From Arabidopsis thaliana (taxonomy: Eukaryota > Streptophyta > Magnoliopsida > Brassicales > Brassicaceae), in the NCBI RefSeq assembly GCF_000001735.4, contig NC_003074.8, positions 19,041,261 to 19,105,260 of the forward strand: a stretch of DNA of 64,000 nt. The letters run 5' to 3'. Positions 25,331-37,659 of the stretch are shown here, in pieces. Made by a program: the position numbers and the translations under genes. The first letter of the stretch is position 1; each line of letters begins with the position of its first letter. Below the pieces are notes generated by a model. It did not search any database, had not been told where the DNA came from, and saw only the letters and a program-made list of their open reading frames with translations.

Positions 25331-26403
25331 TCTTTGATCTTCCTATCTTTCTCTATGAATCTAAAGTTAAAGAAGAAAAACAAAGAATAGGTGTGTTGAT
25401 TCTTGCTAGTTGAGTTTCCTTTTACTACACGAAACTTGTTTGTTTTGTTTTGTGTGTGGAATATGAGGGAGAAGGTCAACGTTTTGTCTGGTGCTTGGTC
25501 TTTGTCAACGGATTTTTAAAGATCGTTATTAAAGGAATATGTTGCCAACGAAATTATCGTATTTAATTCAATTTTTGAACATCAACTCTCATATTTAATT
25601 ATTCATAGAAACCTTATCATAATATTTCTTGTTCTTTTATCTTTATAAACAAAACCCCACAAGTATATGATCTAACCTCGAATCATTGTGTTTCTGTGGC
25701 TGTTTATATATAAATTTGGTGGAAATGTGACTAGAGACGTGGAGGGATGTTTGTTATCGGTTTGGTGCAGCCCGGTGTACATTAGGCAATTGGTAACAAT
25801 ATTGTTTAAATCTGTACGGAAAACAATGGGGTGAATTTGTCATAATATAGAGATAAGAGAGATCGAATTGCAAATATGATACAATTATTTGAAAATAGAA
25901 ACGTTGACTATTGATAAGTTTTTGTACACGTGTCATGTATATATGGGACCCAGATCAAATTCTTCTTCTTAATCCAGCCAGCTTTGAATTTTGATATTTG
26001 ATGAATCTCAATTAATTGTATGAGAAAAAAAAAGTTTCTCTCTTTAAATTAGTAGATCTTAGACTGAATCATAAACTTTTGATCTCTAATCTCAACAGAT
26101 ATGAAAATAATCACTTGATTCCATCATTTGCTTTTCTCTTAACTTTTTTTTTTCCGGAAAATAAGTTTTAATTTTAAACTATAGTAACAAAAATGATAGA
26201 AAGTACGTAGAACTCTGGAACTTACACATACTACGAACAACTACATTAGATAAAAGGAAACACAAGTCATGTACAAGATGTGAAGATTAGACGAATATCT
26301 TGGAGAAAAACTTTTAAAAATAAAAAATGTTTGAAAAGCAATTACTATGCATTCATATATATGTATAGACGAGGTACGTAGCTAGTCTAAGAAGATGTGA
26401 TGA
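25331..26403. other. AT-rich intergenic, protease 4 promoter side
   Basis: No gene, repeat or conserved array block seen. Includes the protease 4 promoter and the 3' flank of the small gene that follows. Confidence 0.5.
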
Positions 26404-27215
26404 TCAAGCCTTCGTTCTTGAGAAATTGGGGAGAAGATGGAGGCAGTGAATGAAATGAAGGTCGTGTACAAGAGGATTTCCGGTTCTCCTTGGTGGAGAC
26501 CCTACGTACCACATTGACTCTATGGTTCCACCTTCTATCGGCTGCACCTACGACCACGATGAACATTTATATTTAAATAACACCCAAGATCGATTCATGC
26601 ATGCAAGTTTGAAAAAATATTTTAAGAAATTAATTAAAACAAGTTTATGTTTTAGTATTCTCACAAAAAAGTTAAGTTTTGATATATCATTTTACATTTT
26701 TACCAATTTTCATATATAAATTAGATAATTTCATAGAAAATAGATGAAAAGGACTATTGTTTTGAAAAGGAAGAAATCTACAAATTAAATGTCTAATAGA
26801 AATGATGAAAGAAGCAAGAATGACGACGACCTTATCGATAATGCTGAGAACGTCGCTTCTTCCCTCCTTACTTTGTTGGCTGATTAAGGCACACACATGT
26901 ATGATGAATGAATCATCATGATTAATTTCAAGAAACAAGAAGAAAATGATATATAGTTTCGATTGTTATAAAAAAAACTTTTGTGTTTACGTTTACAAAC
27001 AAAAAGAATCATGTTCTTAACTTTTTGGAAAGCACAAACACAAATTACACCAAATGTATAAAAAACACAAACAAACAATCTAGCTAGACCATGTAATGTT
27101 ACCAGGTGGAGGAGTGTAAGGAACACGAGAGAGGTTTGATGAAATCAGGAAGAGAATGACACACACGGCGTGGCTTAGGGCAAAGAGGCTGCTTCACTTC
27201 CGAATGATGTTGCAT
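26404..27215 (-). CDS. Small three-exon gene, 99-residue unknown protein
   Basis: Exons 27215-27103, 26879-26831 and 26541-26404 join in frame (113+49+138 = 300 nt). Donors are CTG|GTAACA and AAG|GTCGTC, acceptors ATCAG and TGCAG. The product starts MQHHSEVKQPLCPKPRRV, has a middle SKEGRSDVLSIIDK, and ends with PPRRTGNPLVHDLHFIH and SRTKA. It is basic, with no signal peptide or membrane segment. On the minus strand a TATATATAG box at about 27330-27321 lies some 110 nt upstream of the ATG, fitting a promoter. I do not recognise the family. Evidence for coding: three unrelated pieces connect through good splice sites with no stop, and the residue mix looks constrained. Alternative: chance, which I consider unlikely. 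Confidence 0.7.
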
Positions 27216-28793
27216 CTTTTCTATATTCCCTTAATCCGATCCAAAAGAACAATGTAGTTATTTAAATGTTGATCCTTTGTTAACTGGAGTCTGAAATGTA
27301 GTAATTAATTAGTTTGAAATCTATATATACAATATGTATCGTTCGTTTAAGAAGAAACTGAAGGATTGTGTAGTGATGAGTGAAGCCAAAGTTTGGTTAT
27401 TCTCAGACAAAACATTACTTAGAAAGACGTGATCAATTTACATGTGGTGTCTTTATTTCGTGGTGAAGAGTGAAAGTAGGGTTGGTGTTCTTGACTACTC
27501 CCCCTCGTTTTTTGCCCTTGGTTATAAGGCCGAGTAGACATATCTAAAGGCCCAATTTGTGATAAGTAGAGAGAAGGCCCGTTTTGTTTTCAAGAGCCAG
27601 AGAGCAAATGGGAGGAAAGTGAGGAAAAGGGAAGGCACATGGGAGAGAAGTGAAGGGGAAAAGAAGAGCAGGTCAGGTGCAGGTGGAGTTGGATGTGGAA
27701 GTTGCACACGTATGTCTGTCTTCTTTCGCCAGCTAACCTTTCTCTCTAATCTCATTTCATCACGTGTCCCTCTCCCTTATCACTCACACATTTTATCTAT
27801 ATCTTTTTTTTTTTGGTTTTTTAACTATCAATCTTTTTCTTCTACATATATCTACCAATACAAACACTTGTCTATATCTGCAACACTTTTTTTTTACCTC
27901 TCCAAGTTATAAGGAATCGTCGAATTCGGAGTTGTGGGTTTAATTGATAACAGAATTAGTTATTTGGTATAAATTGTAAGTTATTACAAAGATAAAGGAC
28001 CGTTTGGGTAAATAAAAAGAGGAAAGAAAAGTCAATTAGAGGAGAAAAGAAGGGTTAGGTTTAGAAAATCTGATCCAGTAAGTAATTTGAGAGATTGGAT
28101 TGTCTGGTTAGAAGCAGTGGAGCCCTTTCCTTTCTCTCTTCTCTCTTTTCTCCTTTGCCTTCTTCCTCTCCGAGAGAAGGTCGACGCTACTTCTTCTTCT
28201 TCCTTCTTTCTTCTGGATCTGATTCGGATCCATCACTCTCTCTTTCTCTACATCAATTTGTTTTCTCAGATCTTCATCTTTTTTTCGTATACCTGTATTT
28301 GTCGACCTTTTCTCTCAATCACTAAACCCTCAAATCCTTTTTTTGGATTATAAGATTGCTTCTCTGATTGTAATTGCTTTGATGTGTATCAGTTGACTTG
28401 TGAAAAGTCTGCGAGTGACTTCTTCCTGTTTACACATCAGCTACTCCAGAATCTCTCAGGTACTAATTTTCTCAGAGTTTGAAAAAGTTTGGATTTTGAT
28501 CTGATCCTTGTTGAATAAACTATTCCCTCTTGCTTATCTGATCCATTAACCAATTGGGTTTGCAGTTTTTTTAGTTTAAAGTTGGGTTTTTGATATCATT
28601 TTTGCTCAGCCAAGTCGAGAGTTTTCAGATTCTATTAAGCTTATAAAATTGTTGTTTTGTTCAGATCCTTACTTTTAATTCTGTTTTGAATTGCAGATTC
28701 TTAAAAGCTTAAATCTTTTTTCGACTTTGATTGTTTCTGTGCATCGCTTTGACGGATGTGGAGGAAAAAAGGGGTGTCTTGATGAAATGAGGG
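27216..28793. promoter_or_regulatory. Divergent region: small-gene promoter and PP2C promoter/leader
   Basis: Holds the small gene's TATA region and, on the plus strand, a pyrimidine-rich PP2C leader. A 5' UTR intron for the PP2C is likely from about 28460 (CTCAG|GTACTAAT) to 28696 (GAATTGCAG). ORFs at 27522-27912 and 28087-28353 are low-complexity and not supported. Confidence 0.5.
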
Positions 28794-30715
28794 ATGTTAT
28801 CAACGTTAATGAAACTCTTGAGTGCTTGTCTGTGGCCGTCTTCTTCCTCGGGCAAGTCCTCTGATTCAACTGGAAAACAAGATGGATTGCTTTGGTACAA
28901 AGACTTTGGTCAGCACCTCGTTGGTGAATTCTCCATGGCTGTTGTTCAAGCCAACAACTTGCTTGAGGATCAGAGCCAAGTTGAGTCTGGGCCTTTGAGT
29001 ACTCTTGACTCTGGTCCTTATGGAACTTTTATTGGAATCTATGATGGCCATGGCGGGCCTGAGACGTCGCGATTTGTTAATGATCACCTTTTTCAGCATC
29101 TAAAGAGTGAGGAAACTGAATGATATATGCATACCAGGTTACAAACCAACCGTGCGGAAACTAAAATCTTGTTTGAATTTTCAGGATTTGCTGCAGAGCA
29201 GGCCTCTATGTCGGTGGATGTAATTAAAAAGGCGTATGAGGCGACAGAAGAAGGTTTTTTAGGGGTTGTGACAAAGCAGTGGCCAACTAAGCCACAGATT
29301 GCAGCGGTTGGGTCTTGCTGCTTGGTGGGTGTTATATGCGGAGGGATGCTTTACATAGCTAATGTTGGGGATTCCCGTGCAGTTCTTGGAAGGGCTATGA
29401 AGGCGACAGGTGAGGTTATTGCCCTTCAGCTCTCTGCTGAACATAATGTGAGTATAGAGTCTGTTAGACAGGAGATGCACTCCTTGCACCCAGATGACTC
29501 GCATATTGTCATGTTAAAGCACAATGTGTGGCGTGTTAAGGGCCTTATTCAGGTATGTTTCTCAATCTGAATGATATTTAATTAGATTTTATGGTTAAAT
29601 GACGGCTTTAATTCAGGTACATGAGTATCTTAGTGAATCACTCGTTGAATTGATATATAGTTGTCTTGTAAGGCAAAACCGGAGCTAATTTGAATTAAAT
29701 GGCCTTGGAACTTCTTGCTGGTTTCATGAAGCCAAAATGCTAAACTTCGAATCAAAAAAGCAGTGTTTTTTTCTTACTTTTAAGATGTCAAGATCAACCA
29801 AGAAATTTGTCAATGTTTTATCTGTTTGGCGATAAGGTCTCTGCATTAAATTAGACTTTACATTCAAAAGGCTAGATTTGTCGTAACCTTGACTTTGACA
29901 TTGCCAATACCAAACCCACCAACCCGAGAAAGTCAGAGCTCTGGTTGAAGTTGAAATAGGTATTATCTAAAAGCCAGTGTATGTATGCCCCTCCTACACA
30001 AAGATACAGATATTATATAATTGACTCAACAGTTGAATCCATATTTTATCCCTATCACTGCATGTAGACAGTAGACACTAGGTGCAAACGCTAGATATGT
30101 CAAGATAATCCTGGAGATTGAAATTGAAAAGGCTAAGATATGTTTGTTCCTTTGCAGATATCTAGATCCATAGGCGACGTGTATCTTAAAAAGGCAGAGT
30201 TCAACAAGGAACCATTGTACACAAAGTATAGAATCCGTGAACCGTTCAAAAGACCTATCTTGAGTGGGGAACCAACGATAACGGAGCATGAGATCCAACC
30301 ACAAGATAAGTTTCTAATATTCGCTTCTGATGGACTATGGGAACAGATGAGCAACCAAGAAGCTGTTGACATCGTTCAGAACCACCCACGAAACGTGCGT
30401 TAGACCCATTTCTTCCTTTTTTTTTCACTTTCAGTAAAAACCAATTACAAAACCAAAGATTGACTCTATCCTTTGTTGTGGAAATGAATGCAGGGGATTG
30501 CACGGAGACTGGTGAAGATGGCACTGCAAGAGGCGGCAAAGAAACGAGAGATGAGATATTCTGATCTAAAGAAGATAGAGAGAGGTGTGAGGAGACATTT
30601 CCACGATGACATAACTGTGGTCATAATCTTCCTTGATACCAATCAGGTGAGCTCTGTGAAAGGACCCCCACTCTCTATCCGAGGCGGTGGTATGACATTC
30701 CCCAAGAAAATCTAA
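28794..30715 (+). CDS. Clade D protein phosphatase 2C (PP2C.D6-like)
   Basis: Four coding exons: 28794-29106, 29185-29552, 30158-30394, 30494-30715; 379 residues. PP2C metal-binding motifs are present: [12 protein letters not shown] (near residue 84), [37 protein letters not shown] and [12 protein letters not shown]. Exon 1 encodes [15 protein letters not shown], a short hydrophobic start typical of clade D. Clade D phosphatases dephosphorylate plasma-membrane H+-ATPases and are inhibited by SAUR proteins, limiting cell expansion (established for the clade, inferred here). Intron 2 is 605 bp, the longest in the gene. Corresponds to At3g51370. Confidence 0.93.
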
Positions 30716-32172
30716 GATACTCCACTTTTAGGCTCCATCTTTTGTAGTTATATAAAAAAAAAAGTCACTGTTGTTGGTATAAGAATGTATAATTTTAACG
30801 TGAAAGCCACACAATACTGATGTTTGGAACTCATTCCAGTAATTATTAATTTTTATTTATTCAGCAAACTTTGTGTAACGATGTAATTTGTTGTTGATGA
30901 TGAATGAATATGAATGTAGGCCTTCTTCTTCTGTCATGTATTTGTATTGCATTCATAATACAGAGGTGCTTGATATTGCTTTTTATTCTATATATGTGAA
31001 TGAAGCCAAGAATCAGTTAATACTAAAGCTCAAGTGTGCAATATACATCACAATACCTTTGTCCTTGTTTCAGGTCTACTTTTACATCATAGAACTTGCT
31101 CCTATAGATAATACAATGCATGGTATTGACGTAAGAACTCTTAGCTTTTCATATTAGTAGCTTATAATGTTCCTTAAATGCGACATTGATATTAAGCTAC
31201 TACTCAATAACTCAATGGTAACGAATCATAAGTCTGAACTATTCGAAAACAGTAATCCTGAAAAGAAAGAATGAAGCGTGTTGATAAGTAATGATATGAT
31301 TTGATATTGCAAGTCAAGAAAATATAATTGGGTAGAGAAAGAAAGAGAGATAATGTGTGTTCTGCATAAAATTTATGGCAATGGTGGACCGGAGAGGTTA
31401 ATGTAGTAAGAAAGCATGAGAGAAGTAAATAGGGGTTGCAAAAGTTTTTGCCATCCCACCAGTCCTAACCAGACAAAAAAGAAAGGTGTTGGTTTTAAAC
31501 AAGCTCTGGTGTTACAATGTGACATTAAAACACGAATCTTTTCTCTTGAGAATCATCAATAGAGAGAGAGAGTGAGTGGTCATATTAGGGTTCATAACTT
31601 GCTTGAGGTTTTGTAAAAAGCAGAGAAAGAGAGAGAGAGGGGCCTAGAAAGAAAGAAAGAAAAGCAGTAAGAGACTATTAAATGTTGCAGGCAGGTCCAG
31701 CCAGTGTCCCCTCTCTTCTGCGAGATTCCCTCAAAATTTATTACAAAGCATCTTCATCGATGTTCTTTTAATTCTTCCTCAAAATCTTTTCTCTTTTTTT
31801 GGTTATATATATTTGAATTTTGATTTATGAACCTCCTCAAGAAGGAAAGACAGAGGAGGAGACAAAGAAGTATAGGTTCACATTGCATAGCCAGTTTAGT
31901 TTTGAAGGATGGATATATGAAAAAAATATGAAGAGAGAGAAGAGAGAAGAAGAGGAGGATTAAAGAGGGTGAGGCCAGCTTTTGTGCTTTGGTAGTAGAT
32001 GAGGTTTAAATGCTCCATACCTTCCATTTCCTTCTCTCTTACCCTAATTTAATTCTTCCTCTCCTTTATAACTCCCCACAGACATTCTCACTTCTCCTCC
32101 TCACACTTCACATCAACACTTCTTTCTTGTTTTTTCATTTTACAATGTTTCCTTTGATATCCGCACTTTAAG
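30716..32172. promoter_or_regulatory. Intergenic with MIR171a promoter
   Basis: The first 200 bp are PP2C 3' UTR. The part before the hairpin holds GAGA-rich tracts (31561-31670, 31920-31960) and a TATA-like CTTTATAA at about 32064-32071, suggesting a pri-miRNA start near 32095. Confidence 0.5.
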
Positions 32173-32300
32173 CATGAGAGAGTCCCTTTGATATTGGCCT
32201 GGTTCACTCAGATCTTACCTGACCACACACGTAGATATACATTATTCTCTCTAGATTATCTGATTGAGCCGCGCCAATATCTCAGTACTCTCTCGTCTCT
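32173..32300 (+). ncRNA. MIR171A: MIR171a precursor hairpin
   Basis: Mature miR171a (3p) lies at 32261-32281, beginning TGATTGAGCC and ending CCAATATC. The star strand (5p) is at 32192-32212, beginning TATTGGCCTGG and offset by the usual 2-nt overhang. The arms continue to pair below the duplex (GAGAGAGT at the left, ACTCTCTC at the right) and the loop is about 48 nt. miR171 directs cleavage of HAM/SCL6 GRAS-domain transcription factor mRNAs, which control meristem maintenance and chlorophyll accumulation. The position between a PP2C and IQD20 agrees with the A. thaliana MIR171A locus. Confidence 0.97.
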
Positions 32301-32775
32301 ATTTTGGACTTTGTGGTCTTGTAGATCGATTTGTATGTGTGTGTTGAAATGGAGACAAGTACTTGTAACTTCTTTGTTGTTATATTGTTTACCTATAGGC
32401 TGATGTCATAAACTCTTTTGATCTTGTTTCTAACTTCCAGATTCTTGAAAAATCAAGTCGTGTGTGTGTCTCCATGGAAGCCTTTTCCATTTCTTCTTTT
32501 CCAAGGTATCCCCTTAATCAGCTTCCTTGCCAAGTATAAATCTGTTGTAGGGTTTTGCTTCAAATAATCTATATGGATCCTTTTAGAATGCATATTGTGT
32601 TGATACCAATTTTGAGACAGAATGTGTCAGCGAAACTGATCTTGTTTATTAGTACAAATGCAGGATGTTAGAGAGTTAGCTAATAACATATACAACAAAA
32701 TCACAAAACCGGTGAAGCAATGTAAAATGTCACAATCACAAGATGTTTTTTTCAAAAACAGGGGAAAAAGCAGAG
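32301..32775. other. MIR171a transcript downstream region
   Basis: Probably the 3' part of the pri-miRNA and the 3' UTR of the opposing IQD20 gene. No ORF or repeat worth noting. Confidence 0.45.
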
Positions 32776-33166
32776 TTAATGAGAGAGAAGCTGACGAGCA
32801 CGAACCCTAACCTGCAAGCGAGCAAGAGCATGCATACAATGTAAAGCAATTCGTGCTTGTCTCCTCACAAGCACTCCTCTAGCCACCGCCTGTAACTTCA
32901 CCAGACTCTTCAATGCTTTAAACGCTCTTCTTGCCTGCAAAACACTTTAATGGTTTTACCAATTTTGTTTTTTCAGGTTTTCAAAATCTACAGAGATAGA
33001 AAATGTAAATTACCAGGTGCCCTCTGAAAAAGGCTTGGATTTTAACGGCGGCAATCTCTTCTCGAGTTGTTTCTGGAGCTGAAGAGCGAATGATTGTGAT
33101 TCTGCTTTGAGATCGTCGGAGAAGTTTCCTTCTTACAACACCAAACAAACGTTTGGAGTTGGCCAT
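32776..33166 (-). CDS. IQD20: Short IQ67-domain protein IQD20
   Basis: Two exons: 33166-33014 and 32934-32776; 103 residues. The IQ67 core is visible: [13 protein letters not shown] closes exon 1, followed by [20 protein letters not shown] and [18 protein letters not shown], i.e. IQ-type and 1-5-10 calmodulin-binding motifs. The intron splits the first IQ motif at the position conserved across the IQD family. Most IQD proteins are 300-600 residues; this one is nearly only the calmodulin-binding core plus a basic start ([19 protein letters not shown]), which may target nucleus or microtubules. Corresponds to At3g51380. Confidence 0.92.
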
Positions 33167-34252
33167 GTTTATGGGTGGATCTTGTCTTCTTTTGGTTTTG
33201 GTTTTGGTTTTAAAAGAGGACGTCTAAGGAAACGTAAAATGTGAATAAAAAGTGAAGACGGTGGCTTTAAGGGATATATGGAACATGATGTGCTCTCCTC
33301 ATTTCTAACTAACGAACGTGCTCGCATGCTCCTCTCTTTACACTTGGTTTCGTTTTGTTTATTAGTAGTTTTCAAGACACACGAGTCTTTGGTCTTTTTT
33401 ACATTTAGTTATTGAATTATAGTTATGTTATGCCTAACTCAATAAAAAGAAGCTTATTGAGATTTTGAAAAGGTTATTATAAAGGGTGATTGTTGCATTT
33501 CAATGCTCAAAATTACCATGTTATGATATATCTTATAATCACATGTGAAATCTACACTATTTTTAAAATTTATGATTTAGACAATTTTTTCGAAAATGTC
33601 ACTCTATTTTTCAACAAGAAAATAAAATTAGGTCATTGGTATTGTGGTTTGTAATATACTAATGACCCCCACTACAATCCTACCGACAAAGCGTCCACTC
33701 TTTGTAATGAAGTTCTTTGATCATTTCTCTATTCAATCTTGACACTATGAATGTAATCGCGCAGCGGAAGAATGGTTCATCATACTCTTACACTGTTACA
33801 CAGGTCCAGCCCTGAACTAAAGTGTTTGTGTTTTTGTATCGGATATGATTAGCAATTGTGCATCAAGTTAGTTACGGTCTCTTCTCAAATCCAGTAAACC
33901 AAAAAATATATAAAAAAATCATACTCTATAATAAACTTACATCAAATGTCCTTTTTTTAACGTTTATGTTGGGAGTACGTAGTGAGATTTTTCAGATATG
34001 ATAAATGTTTATGTTTGAAGTTCTATTTTGAGTATCATCATTTTACACGTCTCCTATCTTTTCTTCAATCAATAAAGCCTTTGAGCCCACAACTTCGTAA
34101 TACCGTTAAACCCAATTGTTATTGGGCATGAAAACAAGGCCCAACTCAAGTCTATCTCCCCCACTTGTTCATCTTCTATTGTCTTGTTGCGAGTTTGCGA
34201 CTTAAACAGTAATTAAATTACTAATTACGCAATAATGGCGGATTAATCGAAC

Positions 34253-34321
<69 letters not shown>

Positions 34322-34457
34322 CATCTCCATAAACTATCTTCAAAGATTAAATTTTGAAGATCTTCTTTTTGGCTTATTACCCGATTCTGTCACTGTCTCT
34401 TCTTCTTCTCCAATCCCAATGTTTGCTTGAGAGAAAGAGAGAGAGTCAAACCAAAAC
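33167..34457. promoter_or_regulatory. Divergent promoter between IQD20 and PAT10
   Basis: AT-rich spacer between oppositely directed genes. The PAT10 side carries the CT microsatellite listed separately; nothing else recognised. Confidence 0.5.
34256..34318. repeat. (CT)n microsatellite upstream of PAT10
   Basis: 63 bp of perfect CT dinucleotides ending 139 bp before the PAT10 ATG, so in its core promoter or 5' UTR. CT/GA tracts at plant transcription starts can bind BBR/BPC factors, so length changes here may alter expression (inference). Confidence 0.97.
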
Positions 34458-36706
34458 ATGGGCGTTTGTTGCCCTTTCCTTCAACCCTGGGATCGAGCTC
34501 GTGATCAATGTCTCCTCAACCTCCCTTGTCTCTCCGATCCTGGTACCAATTTCCTCTCTTTTTACCCTAATCTATCTCACGATCCGGTGTTTCATTAGGT
34601 TCTTATGATTCTGTATCTAATTGCTATCTTCTTCATCTACCCAGTTCGAAGATCTTCTCTACTTCTGAAATTGGCACTAGTAGCTCTCCACCTCGTCTTT
34701 ATCGGCTTTCTCTTCCTTTTCGATGCTGAATTTATTGAGAAAACTAAACGAGATCCATGGTTATTACTCCTTATCTCTCTCTGCTTATTCAATTACTGTA
34801 TCCTTGAGCTTAATGTTGATTACTCTGTGATTCTTTCTCTGATAGGTATATGGGCTGTTATATCTTACTGTTTTCTGCAACGCTTCTGCAGTATTTTGTA
34901 ACTTCTGGCTCTTCACCTGGGTATATCTACCTATCTATGCCTAAATGTGTGTTTCATTTTGATTCTGAAACCTAAAAAATGGGTGCTTGACCTTCTTCCT
35001 TGTCTTTTAGGTATGTTGTTGATGCAATGAGGGATGTTTGCGAGGCTAGTGCAATGTATAGAAACCCATCTACGACCTCAATGTAAGAATTGTTCTTTCG
35101 TTCTTGTAGTGGCAAAAACTCTATGAAGTTTGATGAAAAAAGTGTGATTGACACTAGAATAGATTATAATATAGGGGAGGGATAGGAAAGTAAGAATCTT
35201 TTGATCGTTTGGTTAGTGAGAGACGCCTTTTGGATATAGGAGAGTTAGGAGAGCTCTACAACAGTTTTCCAAGGTAGTTAGGGTTCTTGATTGTAATTCA
35301 GTGATAAGAAATACAGTTTGATTACTTGATTCTTATCGAAGTGATGGAAGTGAGTTCTACGTTACTGTGTCTCACTGTTGTGTTTATACTTTTATTATTA
35401 TTTAAGCGAAGACAACATGCTTCCAGAAAAAGTGAGAGCGTTGTTGTTAATGTCGAAGGAGGATCAGCCTCATGTCCCAGAAGGCCTCCAACGCCCTGGG
35501 GGAAGTTGGTTCTGGACTTGTACCCTCCAGGGACATCCATTAGGTACATATAAACTTCAATCAAGGTTTTGTATTGTGTGAATCCTGAAGAATCAGCTTA
35601 TAACTTGTAATTGTTAGTAGAAAGGAGTGTTCTGAATTGTTTTGTTTATGACTTGCAGAAATTTGACATGCGGCTATTGTCATGTGGAGCAGGTAACATT
35701 TGAATCTTGTATGATTCAATTGGACACTCTAATTGTTCTTTCGGATTTCACCTTTACCTGTTTGTTCAAGTTCCCACTCTCTAAAACTTTCTCTCGAAAC
35801 ACGTAATGCTTTGCAGCCTCCACGAACCAAACATTGTCATGATTGTGATCGATGTGTTCTTCAGTTTGATCATCACTGTGTTTGGTTAGGAACATGTATA
35901 GGCCAGAAAAACCATAGTAAATTCTGGTAAGCCTGCAAAAGCTGAAGTCGTTCTGTTTTATTGTCCAATAACTCGGTACTGTTATGCAACAGACTTTTTC
36001 TTTTTTAGATCCCAGTAAAGAGTTTCTGTGATACCAGGTGGTACATCTGTGAAGAGACAACTCTATGCATCTGGACGCTCATCATGTACGTTGACTACCT
36101 GAGTAATGTAGCAAAACCTTGGTATGATACTTTCTTATCTCCTCATGTATTGGCCAATTTCTTCTCCGGCCCTTTAGCAGCTCCAACTTGTTAAAACACG
36201 AATTTCAAATGGAAATGTGAACAGGTGGAAGAATGCAATTATCATACTGCTGCTTGTCATATTGGCGATCTCTTTGATTTTTGTGCTGCTTCTATTGATT
36301 TTTCACAGGTTGGTGTTCACATTTTGTGTTATTTTTCACAATCTCATATCTTTTTTCTTTGTCTAACTGCTTCTGTTTCTATTTCAACTGATTTCTTGCA
36401 GCTACCTAATTTTGACAAATCAAAGCACTTATGAACTTGTGAGACGAAGACGTATTCCATACATGAGGTAATTCAATTTCTATCACCTAGTAATAATATC
36501 AGGTTTGTTTGCATGATACTAAAGCTATTGGGGTTTGCAGGAATATTCCGGGACGAGTGCATCCGTTTAGCAGAGGAATTCGGAGGAACCTATACAACGT
36601 CTGTTGCGGAAACTATAATCTAGACTCACTTCCCACAGCGTTTGAACTCGAGGATAGATCAAGACCCTACACCTGCATCGATATGTTGAAATGTCGCTGC
36701 TGCTAA
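34458..36706 (+). CDS. PAT10: DHHC-type protein S-acyltransferase PAT10
   Basis: Eleven exons: 34458-34542, 34645-34759, 34846-34920, 35011-35082, 35427-35543, 35659-35692, 35817-35926, 36038-36121, 36225-36308, 36402-36467, 36541-36706; about 335 residues. Two N-terminal membrane segments (e.g. ALVALHLVFIGFLFLF), a cysteine-rich domain with CHDCDRCVLQFDHHC (DHHC near residues 184-187), then two more membrane segments (IIILLLVILAISLIFVLLLL). The catalytic Cys of DHHC takes palmitate and passes it to substrate proteins. PAT10 is known as a Golgi/tonoplast enzyme needed for vacuolar function and CBL calcium-sensor lipidation. Exon 5 start was set at 35427 because only that acceptor keeps the VVVNVEGGSASCPRRPP frame; other acceptors could add a few residues. 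Confidence 0.92.
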
Positions 36707-36825
36707 GTTTTTCATTTATAGTTTTATACATGCAATTGTTTCAGTGTCCAAAAATATGTGAAGGTAACATGTTTCCTCTAAAATTTGGATGATATTGTAT
36801 ACATACAAGGATTCCAATTAATGAG

Positions 36826-37659
36826 TTATATATGCAAAGAGAGTATGTTCAATAAAGAAACTCTAGCTTGGATCATACGTCTGTACAATCTTTCGAGCGA
36901 CTCCTCCAGATCTTCAACCGCTACATCTACTTTATCCAAGTTGGTGATCATAGACTTGATCCGATCCTTCTTTATCTCTTCTGCCATGCTGAATCTTCGC
37001 AGTTCTTCGTCCATCATCTGGAATTCGTTTCTGTGTCCAGTCCTAACTTGACCACTTGTACTAGTAACGTTCTTGATCACCAGTTTGGTGACCAGGGCCC
37101 ATTTGGAAGGCCTGGGCTTAGGTACAGCTGTGGATAGGGACAACAAGACTGTCCTAAAGGTTTGACATGTTTGGGAACAAACTTGTTGGAGCAGTGTGAT
37201 CAAGGGATGAGAGGACTCAGATGAGGATAGGCCGGTTTGTTTGAGCAACAAGAGTAGCTTAGCAATGTCCTTATGAACCGCTTTCCTAGAGCGGATAAAA
37301 GCTTTGACGTGACACCGAATGGTAGAATCTCCACTGTGTCTCCTCCGTCTGAAAGCAGAACGGAGGTCGCGGAGGCAATCCTTGATGCGGCAAGTGATGT
37401 CTCTTAGCTTGGAACACAAGTCAAGGTGTAAAAGGGAGAGATCAAGAAGGTGAGTGAAGAAAGAGTGATGAGGGACTAGAAGTGAAGAAGGTGAATCGTT
37501 GAAAAGATGAGAGACAGAGTCGTAGAGATTTGAGAGAAGTGAGAGACTATTGTTATCATCTGCACGAAGCTTATTAAGGAGTTGCTGAATTTGGTTGAGA
37601 CCATGTGGGTGTAGCCGAGCTGGTAAGCTACTAGATCGGACGTGGTATGAGGCAGCCAT
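36826..37659 (-). CDS. DUF241 (BPS1-like) protein
   Basis: Intronless, 277 residues. Begins MAASYHVRSSSLPARLHPH, the usual DUF241 opening, then QQLLNKLRAD and a long helical, Leu-rich body with the family's SxxSLSNLYDSVSHLF-type segment and CRIKDCLRDLRSAFRRR. C-terminal VAVEDLEESLERLYRRMIQ followed by RVSLLNILS is also typical. DUF241 proteins are plant-specific with no established biochemistry. Tail-to-tail with PAT10, whose stop is 120 bp away. The second DUF241 gene at 40097 is a diverged tandem relative. Corresponds to At3g51400. Confidence 0.9.
   Translation of the reverse strand: MAASYHVRSSSLPARLHPHGLNQIQQLLNKLRADDNNSLSLLSNLYDSVSHLFNDSPSSLLVPHHSFFTHLLDLSLLHLDLCSKLRDITCRIKDCLRDLRSAFRRRRHSGDSTIRCHVKAFIRSRKAVHKDIAKLLLLLKQTGLSSSESSHPLITLLQQVCSQTCQTFRTVLLSLSTAVPKPRPSKWALVTKLVIKNVTSTSGQVRTGHRNEFQMMDEELRRFSMAEEIKKDRIKSMITNLDKVDVAVEDLEESLERLYRRMIQARVSLLNILSLHI

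Noticed and set aside
27559-27912. 117-codon ORF before the PP2C
   Set aside because: Low-complexity Ser/Phe/Lys composition, overlaps an ORF on the opposite strand, and no splice or domain support.
28087-28353. 88-codon ORF in the PP2C leader
   Set aside because: Lies in a pyrimidine-rich 5' UTR; composition is driven by CT tracts.
32188-32403. 71-codon ORF over the MIR171a hairpin
   Set aside because: It starts inside the precursor arm; the hairpin and mature miRNA fully explain the sequence.
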